DNA from: UBA4717 sp002404395 | GTDB lineage: Bacteria > Bacillota > Clostridia > Oscillospirales > CAG-272 | DNA: 34,573 nucleotides | Direction of reading: 5' to 3' | Assembly (NCBI GenBank): GCA_937902275.1 | Contig: CALFNW010000030.1 | Location: 1-34,573, forward strand | Part shown: positions 1 to 7,868 of the stretch, piece by piece | Layout: each line of letters opens with the position of its first letter | How positions within the stretch are numbered: the first letter of the stretch is position 1 | Translations under genes and position numbers: made by a program | Notes under the pieces: generated by a model | What the model saw: only the letters and a program-made list of their open reading frames with translations | The model's database searches: none | Told to the model about the DNA's origin: nothing

Positions 1-1947
1 TTCAAATCGTTCAGACCGAACAAAACCAACATTTCCGAATTTTACTATGCCGGAGTAAGACTCTACAGCATACTTGCAAGCGGAGTCACCTCTGCTCTCG
101 GCGTTCCCTATTCACTTTACGGCGAGTCATGGGTCGGGGAGGGCAAATACGATTTTGCGCCGATCGACCGTCAGATCGAATTGTTTATCGAAAACGCGCC
201 GCAAGCTTATTTTGCAATAATGATTCAGCTCGACACCCGCGATTGGTATTTAAAATTACACCCGGAAGTGCCGAACTCTTTTTTGAAGCTGTCCCAGACT
301 GCGTGGTATGAAGATTGGAGACGCTCTGCCGCCGAATATTTAAAAGCGGTAATTTCACATTGCGAAGCCAAATACGGGGATAAAATATTCGGATATTTTA
401 TGCTTTGCGGCATGACTACCGAGTGGTTTTCCGCATATGATTTTGAAGCTTCGCATCCCATCAAGGAAGCCGGTTACCGCAAATGGCTTAACGACGAGTC
501 TGCCCGTCTGCCCTCCGACGAGCGCATGAACGCTGACGGAGCGGCATTTCTTACTCCCGAAGAAAACGATGTATACTCCGCGCGCCGTTTTCACTCTGAT
601 ACCATAGCCGAACTGATCCTATATTTTGCACGCGAGGCGCAAAGTATTATAAACCACCAAAAGCTACTCGGATTATATTACGGATATTTGCTCGAACTCC
701 ATCTCGGCAGATGCCACAATTTCGGCGTACTTGAATACGAGAAGATCTATACAAGCAATGATATCGACATGATATCAAGTCCCTCTTCGTACAGTTTCAG
801 AAAACTTCGCGACCCGAGCGCGTTTATGGTAACACAAAAAACGCTTGATCTGCATAACAAGCTGTATTTTCTCGAATTTGATCACATCACCCATGTTGCT
901 CCCGAAGAGATACACGACGGACTTGACGCCAATGCGGCTAACGGTAAAATAGTAAAAATTCCCGGCGCGGACAGCAAGTGTGCCGATGCGACCGAGTCGC
1001 TTAACCTTATGTACCGCGATTTTCTGCTCACGACAGCAAACCGTGCGGCGCTTTGGTGGTTTGATATGTTTGACGGATGGTTCCGCTCACCTGAGCTGAT
1101 GAGCGCGATAAGGCATATGATCGGTGTAAACCGCTTGCTTTCCGAATGTGATATTGATTCTGCCGCCGAGATCGGGGTATTTGCCGAAGGCAAGTCGCTT
1201 TACAGAGTCAGAAAATCAAGCTTGCTTGTTGAGCACAGCCTTTCAGAATTCCGCCGCAATCTTGCCGAATGCGGCGCATGGTACGATCTTTGCTCGATCG
1301 TCGACGTAAATAATAACGACCTGCCGGACTACAAGCTTTATATATTCTGCGACCAATACGATATATCGCCGGAGCAAAAAGCAACCATTACGGATATGCT
1401 CAAAAAGAAAAGCGCCGCCGCACTTTGGCTGTATGCGCCGGGCTATGCCGAGGATGGCCGGAACGATCCGAAGCTGATCGGCGAGCTTACGGGCATTGAA
1501 GTTAAGCAAAGCGACACGCCTCACGGTCCGTTGATATATCAGAAAACTTCATACAACTATAAAACCGACGCGCCGTATTTCGAGCTTTGCGACCGCAATA
1601 TAACGGCACTTGCATATTTTGCCGACGGAGCGATTGCCGTCGGATATACCCGCAAAAACGGATATTTGTCGATATATTCGGCACTGCCGACGCTTCCATC
1701 TGCGCTTTTGCGCAAAATTGCAAAACTTTCGGGAGCGTTTATTTACAGCAACAACTGCGGCGTTTACGTATATCCTAACTCACTGACGATCGGCGTATAC
1801 AACGCGACCGACTCGGCCGCCAAAATAAATCTGCCGTATCCGGGAGTATACCGTGACCTTATCGGAGGCGAAGTTTATGACGGAAATAACGGAAAACTGA
1901 TCCTGTCGCCGAAACCTTTACGCGCTTATCTGTTTACGGAAGATTAA
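1..1947 (+). CDS. Clan GH-A glycoside hydrolase, GH42-like (5' end outside window)
   Basis: The reading frame is open from base 1, so the true start lies upstream; 648 codons are visible. The visible protein begins inside a TIM barrel. It carries a strand ending GMTTEWF (Glu at visible residue 141), the usual setting of a GH-A acid/base, and a second strand YFLEFDH (Glu at about 292), a good nucleophile candidate. From about residue 390 there is a class-I-glutaminase-like region of the type called the trimerisation domain in GH42 beta-galactosidases, followed by a small beta-domain ending in PLRAYLFTED. Length and order fit GH42-type enzymes, but the sequence is divergent and the substrate cannot be read from it. 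No signal peptide can be judged. The TTG at 181 is internal and should not be taken as the start. A strong terminator follows at 1972. Confidence 0.7.
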   Translation, partial: FKSFRPNKTNISEFYYAGVRLYSILASGVTSALGVPYSLYGESWVGEGKYDFAPIDRQIELFIENAPQAYFAIMIQLDTRDWYLKLHPEVPNSFLKLSQTAWYEDWRRSAAEYLKAVISHCEAKYGDKIFGYFMLCGMTTEWFSAYDFEASHPIKEAGYRKWLNDESARLPSDERMNADGAAFLTPEENDVYSARRFHSDTIAELILYFAREAQSIINHQKLLGLYYGYLLELHLGRCHNFGVLEYEKIYTSNDIDMISSPSSYSFRKLRDPSAFMVTQKTLDLHNKLYFLEFDHITHVAPEEIHDGLDANAANGKIVKIPGADSKCADATESLNLMYRDFLLTTANRAALWWFDMFDGWFRSPELMSAIRHMIGVNRLLSECDIDSAAEIGVFAEGKSLYRVRKSSLLVEHSLSEFRRNLAECGAWYDLCSIVDVNNNDLPDYKLYIFCDQYDISPEQKATITDMLKKKSAAALWLYAPGYAEDGRNDPKLIGELTGIEVKQSDTPHGPLIYQKTSYNYKTDAPYFELCDRNITALAYFADGAIAVGYTRKNGYLSIYSALPTLPSALLRKIAKLSGAFIYSNNCGVYVYPNSLTIGVYNATDSAAKINLPYPGVYRDLIGGEVYDGNNGKLILSPKPLRAYLFTED

Positions 1948-1971
1948 AATTATAACCATTTGATCTTGATC

Positions 1972-2002
1972 AAAGACCGTGCATATCACGGTCTTTTCTT
2001 TT
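1972..2002 (+). terminator. Intrinsic terminator after the GH42-like gene
   Basis: A perfect 10-bp stem (1972-1981 with 1987-1996) encloses a 5-nt loop and is followed by a T-rich run ending about 2002. It separates the glycosidase from the sporulation genes. Confidence 0.85.
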
Positions 2003-2099
2003 GATATTGATTTATAAAATATTGCAGTATATCCTTCGATATAAGTATAAAATTACACTATATTGCGCAATGATGCGTCTGCTGCGCTTATCAGCAAGT

Positions 2100-2128
2100 G
2101 TCATTGACTGCACAGTTTTCATATAATA
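2100..2128 (+). promoter_or_regulatory. Candidate mother-cell sigma (SigE/SigK-type) promoter of dpaAB
   Basis: CATATAATA at 2120-2128 fits the SigK -10 pattern CATAnnnTA and is one base from the SigE -10 CATACAAT. GTCATTGA at 2100-2107, 12 nt upstream, partly resembles the SigE -35. A sigma-A reading (TTGACT 2104-2109 with TATAAT 2122-2127) would need a spacer of only 12 nt, so it is unlikely. In other spore-formers dpaAB is transcribed in the mother cell, which agrees. Which of the two sigma factors is meant cannot be decided by eye. Confidence 0.4.
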
Positions 2129-2172
2129 AGCAGTGGGTCCCGCCCAAAATACACAAAGGATACGGTCAGGTT

Positions 2173-3024
2173 ATGAAAAATATTGTATTTATCGGGGGCG
2201 ACGCCAGAACCGTATTTGCCGCCGAATATCTTAAACGGCTCGGGAACAGGTGCGAGGTCGAGCCGCCAAACTTTGAAGAAGCTGAAATTTCCGAAACTAT
2301 GCGTGGATCGGACGTGCAAACGATCGCGGTGCTTCCGCATCCGTACAGCGTTGACGGCATAATTAAAGGCACGACTGAGCTTACCAAAGCGGCGCTTTTG
2401 CCGCTTCTTCCGCAAGGCAGTATCCTGCTCGGAGGCGGATTTGACTCGGATTTTTGCAAGGCAGCCGAAGAGCTTGGCATAGAAACTTATGACTATGCAA
2501 AAGACGAAGAATATCTGCTTGAAAATGCCGGACTTACTGCCGAGGGCGCTCTCGGATATATTCTTTCCGAATCGTCAAAATCAATTTCCGAAAGTGATAT
2601 TCTTATACTCGGTTCGGGCAGGATCGCAAGTTCACTGTTTGAATTACTTGAACTTATCGGCACCGACAGCGTCAGCATAATTATGCGCAATAACGAGAAA
2701 AGGTACAACTATATAAGAAAAGGCATAAGCGCCTTTTCGTTCGAAGAGCTTCCGCTCGTGATCGGCGGTGCGGATGTCGTTATCAACACCGTGCCGCATG
2801 CAGTGATCTCAAACGACTTGTTTGTTTTGGTCAAACCGGGCGCATATTTTATCGAGCTTGCATCGCAAAACGGATTTGATATCAAAGCCGCCGAAAGCTT
2901 CGGAATAAATGCGCAAATAAAACGCGGAATTCCCGGAAAGTGCGCGCCGAAATCTGCAGGCGGAGTGCTTGCCCGTGCTATCGACCGCACGATAAAAAAT
3001 CTTGACGGAGGTTCTCTTAGATGA
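2173..3024 (+). CDS. dpaA: Dipicolinate synthase subunit A
   Basis: Forms dipicolinic acid from a lysine-pathway intermediate together with DpaB, in the mother cell, for loading into the spore core. The 283-residue protein begins MKNIVFIGGDAR, the characteristic N-terminal nucleotide-binding strand of SpoVFA/DpaA. It has a second Rossmann glycine motif GSGRIA at about residues 147-152 and the C-terminal GIPGKCAPKSAGG signature. Family length is about 290-300. I chose ATG 2173 because the family starts at this strand and AAAGGA lies at 2155-2160; the spacing is a little long. An in-frame GTG at 2098 would add 25 unconserved residues. The stop overlaps the dpaB start by 4 nt (ATGA), which implies translational coupling. 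Confidence 0.93.
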   Translation: MKNIVFIGGDARTVFAAEYLKRLGNRCEVEPPNFEEAEISETMRGSDVQTIAVLPHPYSVDGIIKGTTELTKAALLPLLPQGSILLGGGFDSDFCKAAEELGIETYDYAKDEEYLLENAGLTAEGALGYILSESSKSISESDILILGSGRIASSLFELLELIGTDSVSIIMRNNEKRYNYIRKGISAFSFEELPLVIGGADVVINTVPHAVISNDLFVLVKPGAYFIELASQNGFDIKAAESFGINAQIKRGIPGKCAPKSAGGVLARAIDRTIKNLDGGSLR

Positions 3025-3587
3025 TTGCATTCGCAATGTGCGGTTCTTTTTGCACACATTCAAAGTCGATCGAAGTATTGAAATCGCTCAAATGTGAATT
3101 CGGCGATACACTTCCGATACTGAGCACAAATGCCGCGACTTCCGATACCCGTTTCGGAAAAGCGTCTATGCTTTGCGAGCTTATGCACGGCATCTGCGGC
3201 AAGCCGCCTATCGTCACGCTCACCGAGGCTGAACCGATAGGTCCCCGCCTTGCGCCTGAGCTTATGATAATTGCACCCTGCACCGGGAACACGCTTGCCA
3301 AGCTTGCCGTCGGGATCAGCGACACTCCCGTAACGCTTGCCGCAAAATCCCATCTGCGGAACGACCGTCCGCTTTTGATCGGACTCGCTACAAACGACGG
3401 GCTGTCACGAAGTCTGTCAAATATAGCCGCGCTGTATTCACGTAAGCACATCTACTTTGTACCGATGTGCGAGGATGATCCGAAAAACAAACCGAACTCG
3501 CTTGTGTGCGATTTTGACCGAATAGTCGAAGCCGCCCGCGCCGCACTCTCGGGCAAACAGCTTCTGCCGCTTTTTTATGGCAAATAA
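3021..3587 (+). CDS. dpaB: Dipicolinate synthase subunit B
   Basis: This is the flavoprotein-fold partner of DpaA; the two together make the spore solute dipicolinate. The 188-residue product has the family features: an N-terminal AMCGSFCTH strand-loop, the APCTGNTLAKLA segment at about residues 93-104, which corresponds to the FMN-binding/decarboxylase-like fold, the AAKSHLRN motif, and the closing VPMCEDDPKNKPNS block near residue 150. The usual family length is about 195-200. The ATG overlaps the dpaA stop by 4 nt, so one dpaAB operon is clear. Together with spoIID 1.1 kb away this supports an endospore-forming host. Confidence 0.95.
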   Translation: MIAFAMCGSFCTHSKSIEVLKSLKCEFGDTLPILSTNAATSDTRFGKASMLCELMHGICGKPPIVTLTEAEPIGPRLAPELMIIAPCTGNTLAKLAVGISDTPVTLAAKSHLRNDRPLLIGLATNDGLSRSLSNIAALYSRKHIYFVPMCEDDPKNKPNSLVCDFDRIVEAARAALSGKQLLPLFYGK

Positions 3588-3611
3588 TCTCTTTTAAATT
3601 TGCCGAATGTC

Positions 3612-3641
3612 TTGACAAAACCTTGCTTAAAATATTATAAT
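3612..3641 (+). promoter_or_regulatory. Sigma-A promoter of glucokinase
   Basis: TTGACA at 3612-3617 and TATAAT at 3636-3641 both match consensus exactly, with an 18-nt spacer. The start codon is about 25 nt past the expected transcription start, with GTGAGG at 3659-3664 as ribosome site. The gene therefore need not depend on the sporulation promoter upstream. Confidence 0.85.
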
Positions 3642-3672
3642 AAACATACTTTGATTAAGTGAGGTATTGTCA

Positions 3673-4632
3673 ATGTATTACATCGGTATAGATCTCGGCG
3701 GAACAAATATTGCCGCCGGAATCGTAAATTCTGAATACAAAATTATCGAAAAAGGCAGTGTCCCGACCGGAGCCGAACGCGACGGCAAGCTTGTCATCAA
3801 GGATATGGCGGAGCTTTGCAAATCGCTGCTTGACCGTGCCGGACTCTCGGTTGACGACATCGAATATGCCGGGATCGCTTCGCCCGGAACCGCTAACCCG
3901 GATACCGGAGTTATCGAGTACTCTAACAATCTTCATTTCAAGGATTTCCCGATCTGCGAAGTGTTGAAGAGCTATATTCCTTTCAAAAAGGTCTATGTTG
4001 AAAACGACGCTAACGCTGCCGCAAAAGGCGAGGCGGTTGTCGGCGCTGCTAAGGGCGTGCGCGATGCGGTCATGATAACGCTCGGCACAGGCGTCGGCGG
4101 CGGAGTTATTATCGACGGCAAGATCTATTCCGGCTTCAACTTTGCCGGCGCTGAGCTCGGTCACACCGTTATCGAATACAACGGCAGACAGTGCTCTTGC
4201 GGCAGACGCGGCTGTTGGGAAGCTTACAGCTCTGCCACGGGCCTTATCAATATGACTCGCGAAAAGCTTGACGAATGTAAGCAAAACGGCAGAGAAACTC
4301 TGATGACGGCGATCGTTGAAAAAGAGGGCAAGGTCAGCGGCAGAACCGCATTTGCCGCGATGAAGCAGGGCGATGCTGCCGGCGCTGAAGTGGTAGATAT
4401 GTATCTCAATTATCTCGCCTGCGGTCTTTCTAACATGATCAACATTTTTATGCCCGAAATTCTCGTTATCGGCGGCGGTATCTCAAATGAAAGAGACAAT
4501 CTCTTGAATCCGCTTAACGAAAAGATCAAAAAAGAGACCTACGGTGCACGCACTTCCAAGGCTACCGTTCTGAAATGTGCGGAGCTCGGCAACGATGCAG
4601 GAATCATCGGAGCGGCTGTGCTCGGATTCTGA
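3673..4632 (+). CDS. glk: ROK-family glucokinase
   Basis: Phosphorylates glucose (or a related hexose) with ATP in the cytoplasm. The 319-residue protein has the ATP-binding start GIDLGGTN, a catalytic-loop END motif with Asp at about residue 112, GTGVGGG, a GH motif with His164, and the ROK zinc cluster CSCGRRGCWE with cysteines at 174, 176 and 181. Length is typical. ATG 3673 is preferred over the in-frame TTG at 3667 because it sits 8 nt after the GTGAGG ribosome site. There is no N-terminal helix-turn-helix, so it is a kinase rather than a ROK repressor. Sugar specificity is inferred from family resemblance; N-acetyl-hexosamines are possible. Confidence 0.9.
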   Translation: MYYIGIDLGGTNIAAGIVNSEYKIIEKGSVPTGAERDGKLVIKDMAELCKSLLDRAGLSVDDIEYAGIASPGTANPDTGVIEYSNNLHFKDFPICEVLKSYIPFKKVYVENDANAAAKGEAVVGAAKGVRDAVMITLGTGVGGGVIIDGKIYSGFNFAGAELGHTVIEYNGRQCSCGRRGCWEAYSSATGLINMTREKLDECKQNGRETLMTAIVEKEGKVSGRTAFAAMKQGDAAGAEVVDMYLNYLACGLSNMINIFMPEILVIGGGISNERDNLLNPLNEKIKKETYGARTSKATVLKCAELGNDAGIIGAAVLGF

Positions 4633-4664
4633 TAAGGCTTTAAAAATAAACGGCAGAGAAACCG

Positions 4665-4705
4665 AAGTGCCCCGAAAAGCGTCTGCTTTTCGGGGCACTT
4701 TAAAT
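4665..4705. terminator. Bidirectional terminator between glk and spoIID
   Basis: A perfect 16-bp inverted repeat (4665-4680 with 4685-4700) has a GTCT tetraloop and AT-rich flanks on both sides. It lies between the ends of two convergent genes, so it probably serves both. Confidence 0.85.
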
Positions 4706-4739
4706 TATGCTCTGCTGTCGTTCTGTATTCTGCGCGCAT

Positions 4740-5813
4740 TTACTTGCCCGACTTATATTCTCCGTATGACTCAAGCTCCGCGCCGGAATAATAATGCAAA
4801 AGTATTGCCTTGTAGTCCTGACCCTCTTTGGCAAGCGCGTCGGCGCCGTATTGGCTCAATCCTATGCCGTGTCCGTACCCGCGTACCGTAAATACATAAC
4901 CGTCGTTGTCGCAGGATACATCGAAATCGCAGGACTTCAGTCCGAAAACCGAGCGAGCGTTTTTGGCGGAAAGCGTTACGCCAAGTAGAGTGACACTCTC
5001 GCATCTGCCGCTGTCATTCAAAATAATTTTCGGCACAGTTGATTTGCCGTTATAACCCTCGCGGCGGCTGAGCAACTCGGCAGCGCGGTTATATGAAACA
5101 ATAACCGTTTCGTCTGCCGTCACTTCAGGCGTGCTTACCGAAGTAAGGTATGGCGTGTAGGTATTCCAGAGATTATATGAGTTTTCGGTGCTGCCGCTTG
5201 ACGCGGAATGATAGACCGCACAACACAGCTCGCCGTCGTAAGTAAGCACTTCCCCGTCGGTTTCCCGCACAGCGGCACTTACTTTCTCAAGCGCCGAATC
5301 GGCGGCGGATTCACCGTATCGCGCGGCGTAATCACTGTATGACAAATATCCCGAACAATGTCCCGAAGCTGTACACACTCTTCCGCTTTCGTGCCGATCC
5401 GCCGAATCCAATGTGCGAAGCGTAAAGGTGCGTGCCGCTACCGCTTGCGCTTTAACCGCTTCCGTGTCAAAGGTATACGGAATTTCCGACATGACGACTC
5501 CGATCAGATAATTGCCGAGCGTTATTTTATTTATTTTGTCACCGTCTATCAGTTCGATGATAAGCTTGTCGTCACAATTTGCCTCATTTTTTGCTATGTC
5601 TGCGCTTTTTGAATTATTACTTGTTTTTTCTTGCATAATCAACTTTTCCGTTACCGTAGTTGCGCAAGAAAGCTCGCACCGATTTATCTGCTCCGGTATC
5701 CCTTTTGCCGGAGCGTCCACAACTGCCGAAACTACAATTCTGGCACTCAGCAGAAGTGACAGCGCATTTATCCATACAAGCATCATCAAGAGCGGTCTCG
5801 AAGCTTTTTTCAT
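4740..5813 (-). CDS. spoIID: Stage II sporulation protein D, peptidoglycan lytic transglycosylase
   Basis: SpoIID cleaves denuded glycan strands during engulfment of the forespore and is made in the mother cell, membrane-anchored. The 357-residue protein has an N-terminal hydrophobic anchor (about residues 8-31), a polar linker, and the SpoIID/LytB domain from about residue 83. YLIGVVMSEIP supplies the catalytic glutamate (E110), followed by EAVKAQAVAARTF. CTASGHCSGY (C147, H152, C153) is the likely zinc site. The C-terminus has GYGHGIGLSQYGA, another family signature. The start is set by AAAGG upstream of ATG 5813. The usual partners SpoIIM and SpoIIP are not in the window. A clear SigE promoter was not found upstream. 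Confidence 0.93.
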   Translation of the reverse strand: MKKASRPLLMMLVWINALSLLLSARIVVSAVVDAPAKGIPEQINRCELSCATTVTEKLIMQEKTSNNSKSADIAKNEANCDDKLIIELIDGDKINKITLGNYLIGVVMSEIPYTFDTEAVKAQAVAARTFTLRTLDSADRHESGRVCTASGHCSGYLSYSDYAARYGESAADSALEKVSAAVRETDGEVLTYDGELCCAVYHSASSGSTENSYNLWNTYTPYLTSVSTPEVTADETVIVSYNRAAELLSRREGYNGKSTVPKIILNDSGRCESVTLLGVTLSAKNARSVFGLKSCDFDVSCDNDGYVFTVRGYGHGIGLSQYGADALAKEGQDYKAILLHYYSGAELESYGEYKSGK

Positions 5814-5856
5814 ATTTTAACCTTTCGTTAATATTTTGCAAGTTTTTGAAAATCTC

Positions 5857-5885
5857 TTGCATTTTTTGCTTTGATGTATTATAAT
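5857..5885 (+). promoter_or_regulatory. Sigma-A promoter of citrate synthase
   Basis: TTGCAT (5857-5862) and TATAAT (5880-5885) are separated by 17 nt. The predicted leader is about 140 nt. It holds an imperfect hairpin around 5934-5979 (GCCGCGC pairing with GCGCGGC) and a short hairpin next to the ribosome site. Confidence 0.65.
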
Positions 5886-6005
5886 ATTTGTTACAACAGT
5901 TTATTCGCGAAGCTGTCCGATTATGTCAGGCAACGCCGCGCTCGGTCTTAACTGTACTCGAAGATCGCGCGGCTCAGCCTCTAAAGCAGCTTTTGTATTT
6001 TGACA

Positions 6006-6020
6006 GCCGCTTTACGCGGT
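6006..6020 (+). promoter_or_regulatory. Leader hairpin abutting the ribosome site of citrate synthase
   Basis: GCCGC (6006-6010), loop TTTAC, GCGGT (6016-6020), immediately followed by ATGGAG. The same GCCGC-loop-GCGG(C/T)AT arrangement recurs at 27309-27323 and 30101-30116. Its role is unknown; it could stabilise the message or affect access to the ribosome site. Confidence 0.4.
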
Positions 6021-6032
6021 ATGGAGACAATT

Positions 6033-7406
6033 ATGGAAAACACGCTCAACACAAGCTCCGATAAAAACGAAATATTCATCAAAGGTCTCGGCGACGAGTT
6101 AAAAAAAGTTTACGATATTCCGCAGAATTATTTCTCGCATTACAGCGTGAAGCGCGGACTGCGCAACCCCGACGGCACCGGCGTTATGGCCGGCATTACC
6201 AAAATCGGTAACGCTCACGGTTATATCATCAATGAGGGCGACAAAATGTCGATACCCGGTGAACTGTATTACCGCGGTTTCAACATCAATGATCTGATCG
6301 AGGGGTATGTCGCGGAAAACCGTTTCGGCTTTGAAGAGGTTTCGTATATTCTTTTTTTCGGCGGTCTGCCGGACAAGAAACAGCTTGAAGCATATGACGA
6401 GCTTTTGGACTCTTACCGCGAACTGCCGCCACGTTTTACTGAGGACATCATAATGAAAGCTCCGAACCGCTCCATTATGAATAAGATGGCAAATTCCGTG
6501 CTTGCGCTTTACTCATATGACGACAGCCCGGACAATACTTCACTTGACAATCTCCTGCGTCAGAGTATGCAGCTTATTGTCAGACTGCCGATCATTGCGG
6601 CGCAGTCGTATGCGGTATACCGCAATGTTTTCTGCGGCGAGAGCCTGATGATACACAACCCGCTTAATAACTACAATACGGCTCAGAATTTCCTGCGTAT
6701 ACTTCGGCATGACAGTAACTTTACCGAAGAAGAAGCAAGATTACTTGACCTCTGCCTTATCCTGCATGCGGAGCACGGCGGCGGTAACAACTCAACCTTT
6801 ACCTGCCGTACCGTATCGTCTTCGGGAACCGACACATACTCGGCGATCGCGTCAGCTATCTGCTCGCTCAAAGGTCCGAGACACGGCGGTGCGAACATAA
6901 AGGTTCAGGAAATGTTTGACGATATTAAAGCCAACGTCCGCGACACTCACGACGATGACGAAGTAAACGAATACTTGAAGCGTATCGCCGCAGGCGAAGC
7001 CGGCGACGGCAGCGGGCTCATATACGGTATGGGACATGCGATATACACGCTCTCCGACCCCCGCGCGGTGCTTTTGAAAAAATATGCGAAAAAACTTGCG
7101 ATCGAAAAGGGCTACGGCGATGATTTTGACCTGCTCGAATCGATAGAACGTCTGTCGCCGAATATTTTGCGCGAACGCGTCGGTTTTGAGCGCGATATCT
7201 GCGCAAACGTCGATATGTACTCCGGACTTGTATACCGTATGCTCGGCATACCGAGCGAAATGTACACACCGCTGTTTGCGATCGCGCGTATTGTCGGTTG
7301 GTGCGCTCACCGCATCGAGGAAATAACGAGCGCAAAAAAGATCATACGTCCGGCATACAAAGCAATATGCAGTTACAGACCGTATGTTCCCTACGACAAA
7401 CGCTGA
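6033..7406 (+). CDS. Citrate synthase
   Basis: Condenses acetyl-CoA with oxaloacetate to citrate in the cytoplasm. The 457-residue protein has the catalytic signatures in order: GPRHGGAN (His284), GMGHAIYTLSDPRA (His335) and ANVDMYSG (Asp394). It also has the EHGGGNNSTFTCR block at 247-259 and a C-terminal RIVGWCAHRIEE. ATG 6033 is favoured because GGAG lies 6 nt before it; ATG 6021 is in frame but would place the ribosome site inside the gene. No other citric-acid-cycle gene is adjacent, so it probably feeds glutamate synthesis as a single-gene unit (inference). A methylcitrate synthase activity cannot be excluded from sequence. Confidence 0.93.
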   Translation: MENTLNTSSDKNEIFIKGLGDELKKVYDIPQNYFSHYSVKRGLRNPDGTGVMAGITKIGNAHGYIINEGDKMSIPGELYYRGFNINDLIEGYVAENRFGFEEVSYILFFGGLPDKKQLEAYDELLDSYRELPPRFTEDIIMKAPNRSIMNKMANSVLALYSYDDSPDNTSLDNLLRQSMQLIVRLPIIAAQSYAVYRNVFCGESLMIHNPLNNYNTAQNFLRILRHDSNFTEEEARLLDLCLILHAEHGGGNNSTFTCRTVSSSGTDTYSAIASAICSLKGPRHGGANIKVQEMFDDIKANVRDTHDDDEVNEYLKRIAAGEAGDGSGLIYGMGHAIYTLSDPRAVLLKKYAKKLAIEKGYGDDFDLLESIERLSPNILRERVGFERDICANVDMYSGLVYRMLGIPSEMYTPLFAIARIVGWCAHRIEEITSAKKIIRPAYKAICSYRPYVPYDKR

Positions 7407-7440
7407 CTCATTATTTTCCGATTTTTGTAAATATATTCAA

Positions 7441-7482
7441 AAAAACGTGTATTCCGGAAAGTTTAGGGAATACACGTTTTTT
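7441..7482 (+). terminator. Terminator after citrate synthase
   Basis: A 15-bp perfect stem (7441-7455 with 7467-7481) has an 11-nt loop, and its 3' arm ends in a run of T. It begins 34 nt after the stop codon. Confidence 0.85.
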
Positions 7483-7868
7483 ATGCGATATTATTTGAAT
7501 ACGGCTGTCGGAAATGAAGTTTTCGGCATATATTACATGGATATTGTCATAATTTTCAAATCAAATATAAAAAAGAGCACTGTCAGAAATGAAGTTTCCG
7601 ACAGTGCTCCCCGGCTGCCGTGCAGCCGAGCTGCCGGTTGTCCGACAGCTGTTTATATGGAGGAGAGTATTGCAAATTTTAATGACATCGCTTTGGTCGC
7701 ACTCTGAAATCGCAAAACATGGGAAAATGCCCTGCTCCGTTTAAAGAATACAAGTTTTCAAAACGATGCGCCGCCATGCCGACCGTTTACTGCAGACAGC
7801 GGATCACGGTCAGCATTTCATCAAAGCAGAATACTTAAAGTGCTTTCTGCCTCAGATCAAGCTGATTT
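7483..7868. other. Non-coding stretch between convergent citrate synthase and giant-protein operon
   Basis: About 390 bases without a credible gene. It holds the minus-strand terminator at 7568-7609 and two copies of a motif, GTC(A/G)GAAATGAAGTTT, near 7507 and 7582. A GGAGGAG run at 7659-7665 precedes only very short reading frames of 24 codons or fewer, which I do not call. Confidence 0.5.
7568..7609 (-). terminator. Terminator of the giant-protein operon
   Basis: GAGCACTGTC (7575-7584) pairs perfectly with 7600-7609, and the helix continues inward after one mismatch. Read on the minus strand the hairpin is followed by TTTTTTAT, a proper intrinsic terminator for the operon ending at 7869. 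On the plus strand it is followed by CCCCGG, so it is not a terminator in that direction. Confidence 0.75.

Noticed and set aside
7384..7707. 107-codon frame after citrate synthase
   Set aside because: It overlaps the end of citrate synthase and runs through a terminator hairpin and another palindrome, with no credible start signal.
7653..7750. Possible very small genes after a GGAGGAG run
   Set aside because: Only 16-24 codons in competing frames, no recognised peptide family, and the run may be chance in an intergenic region.
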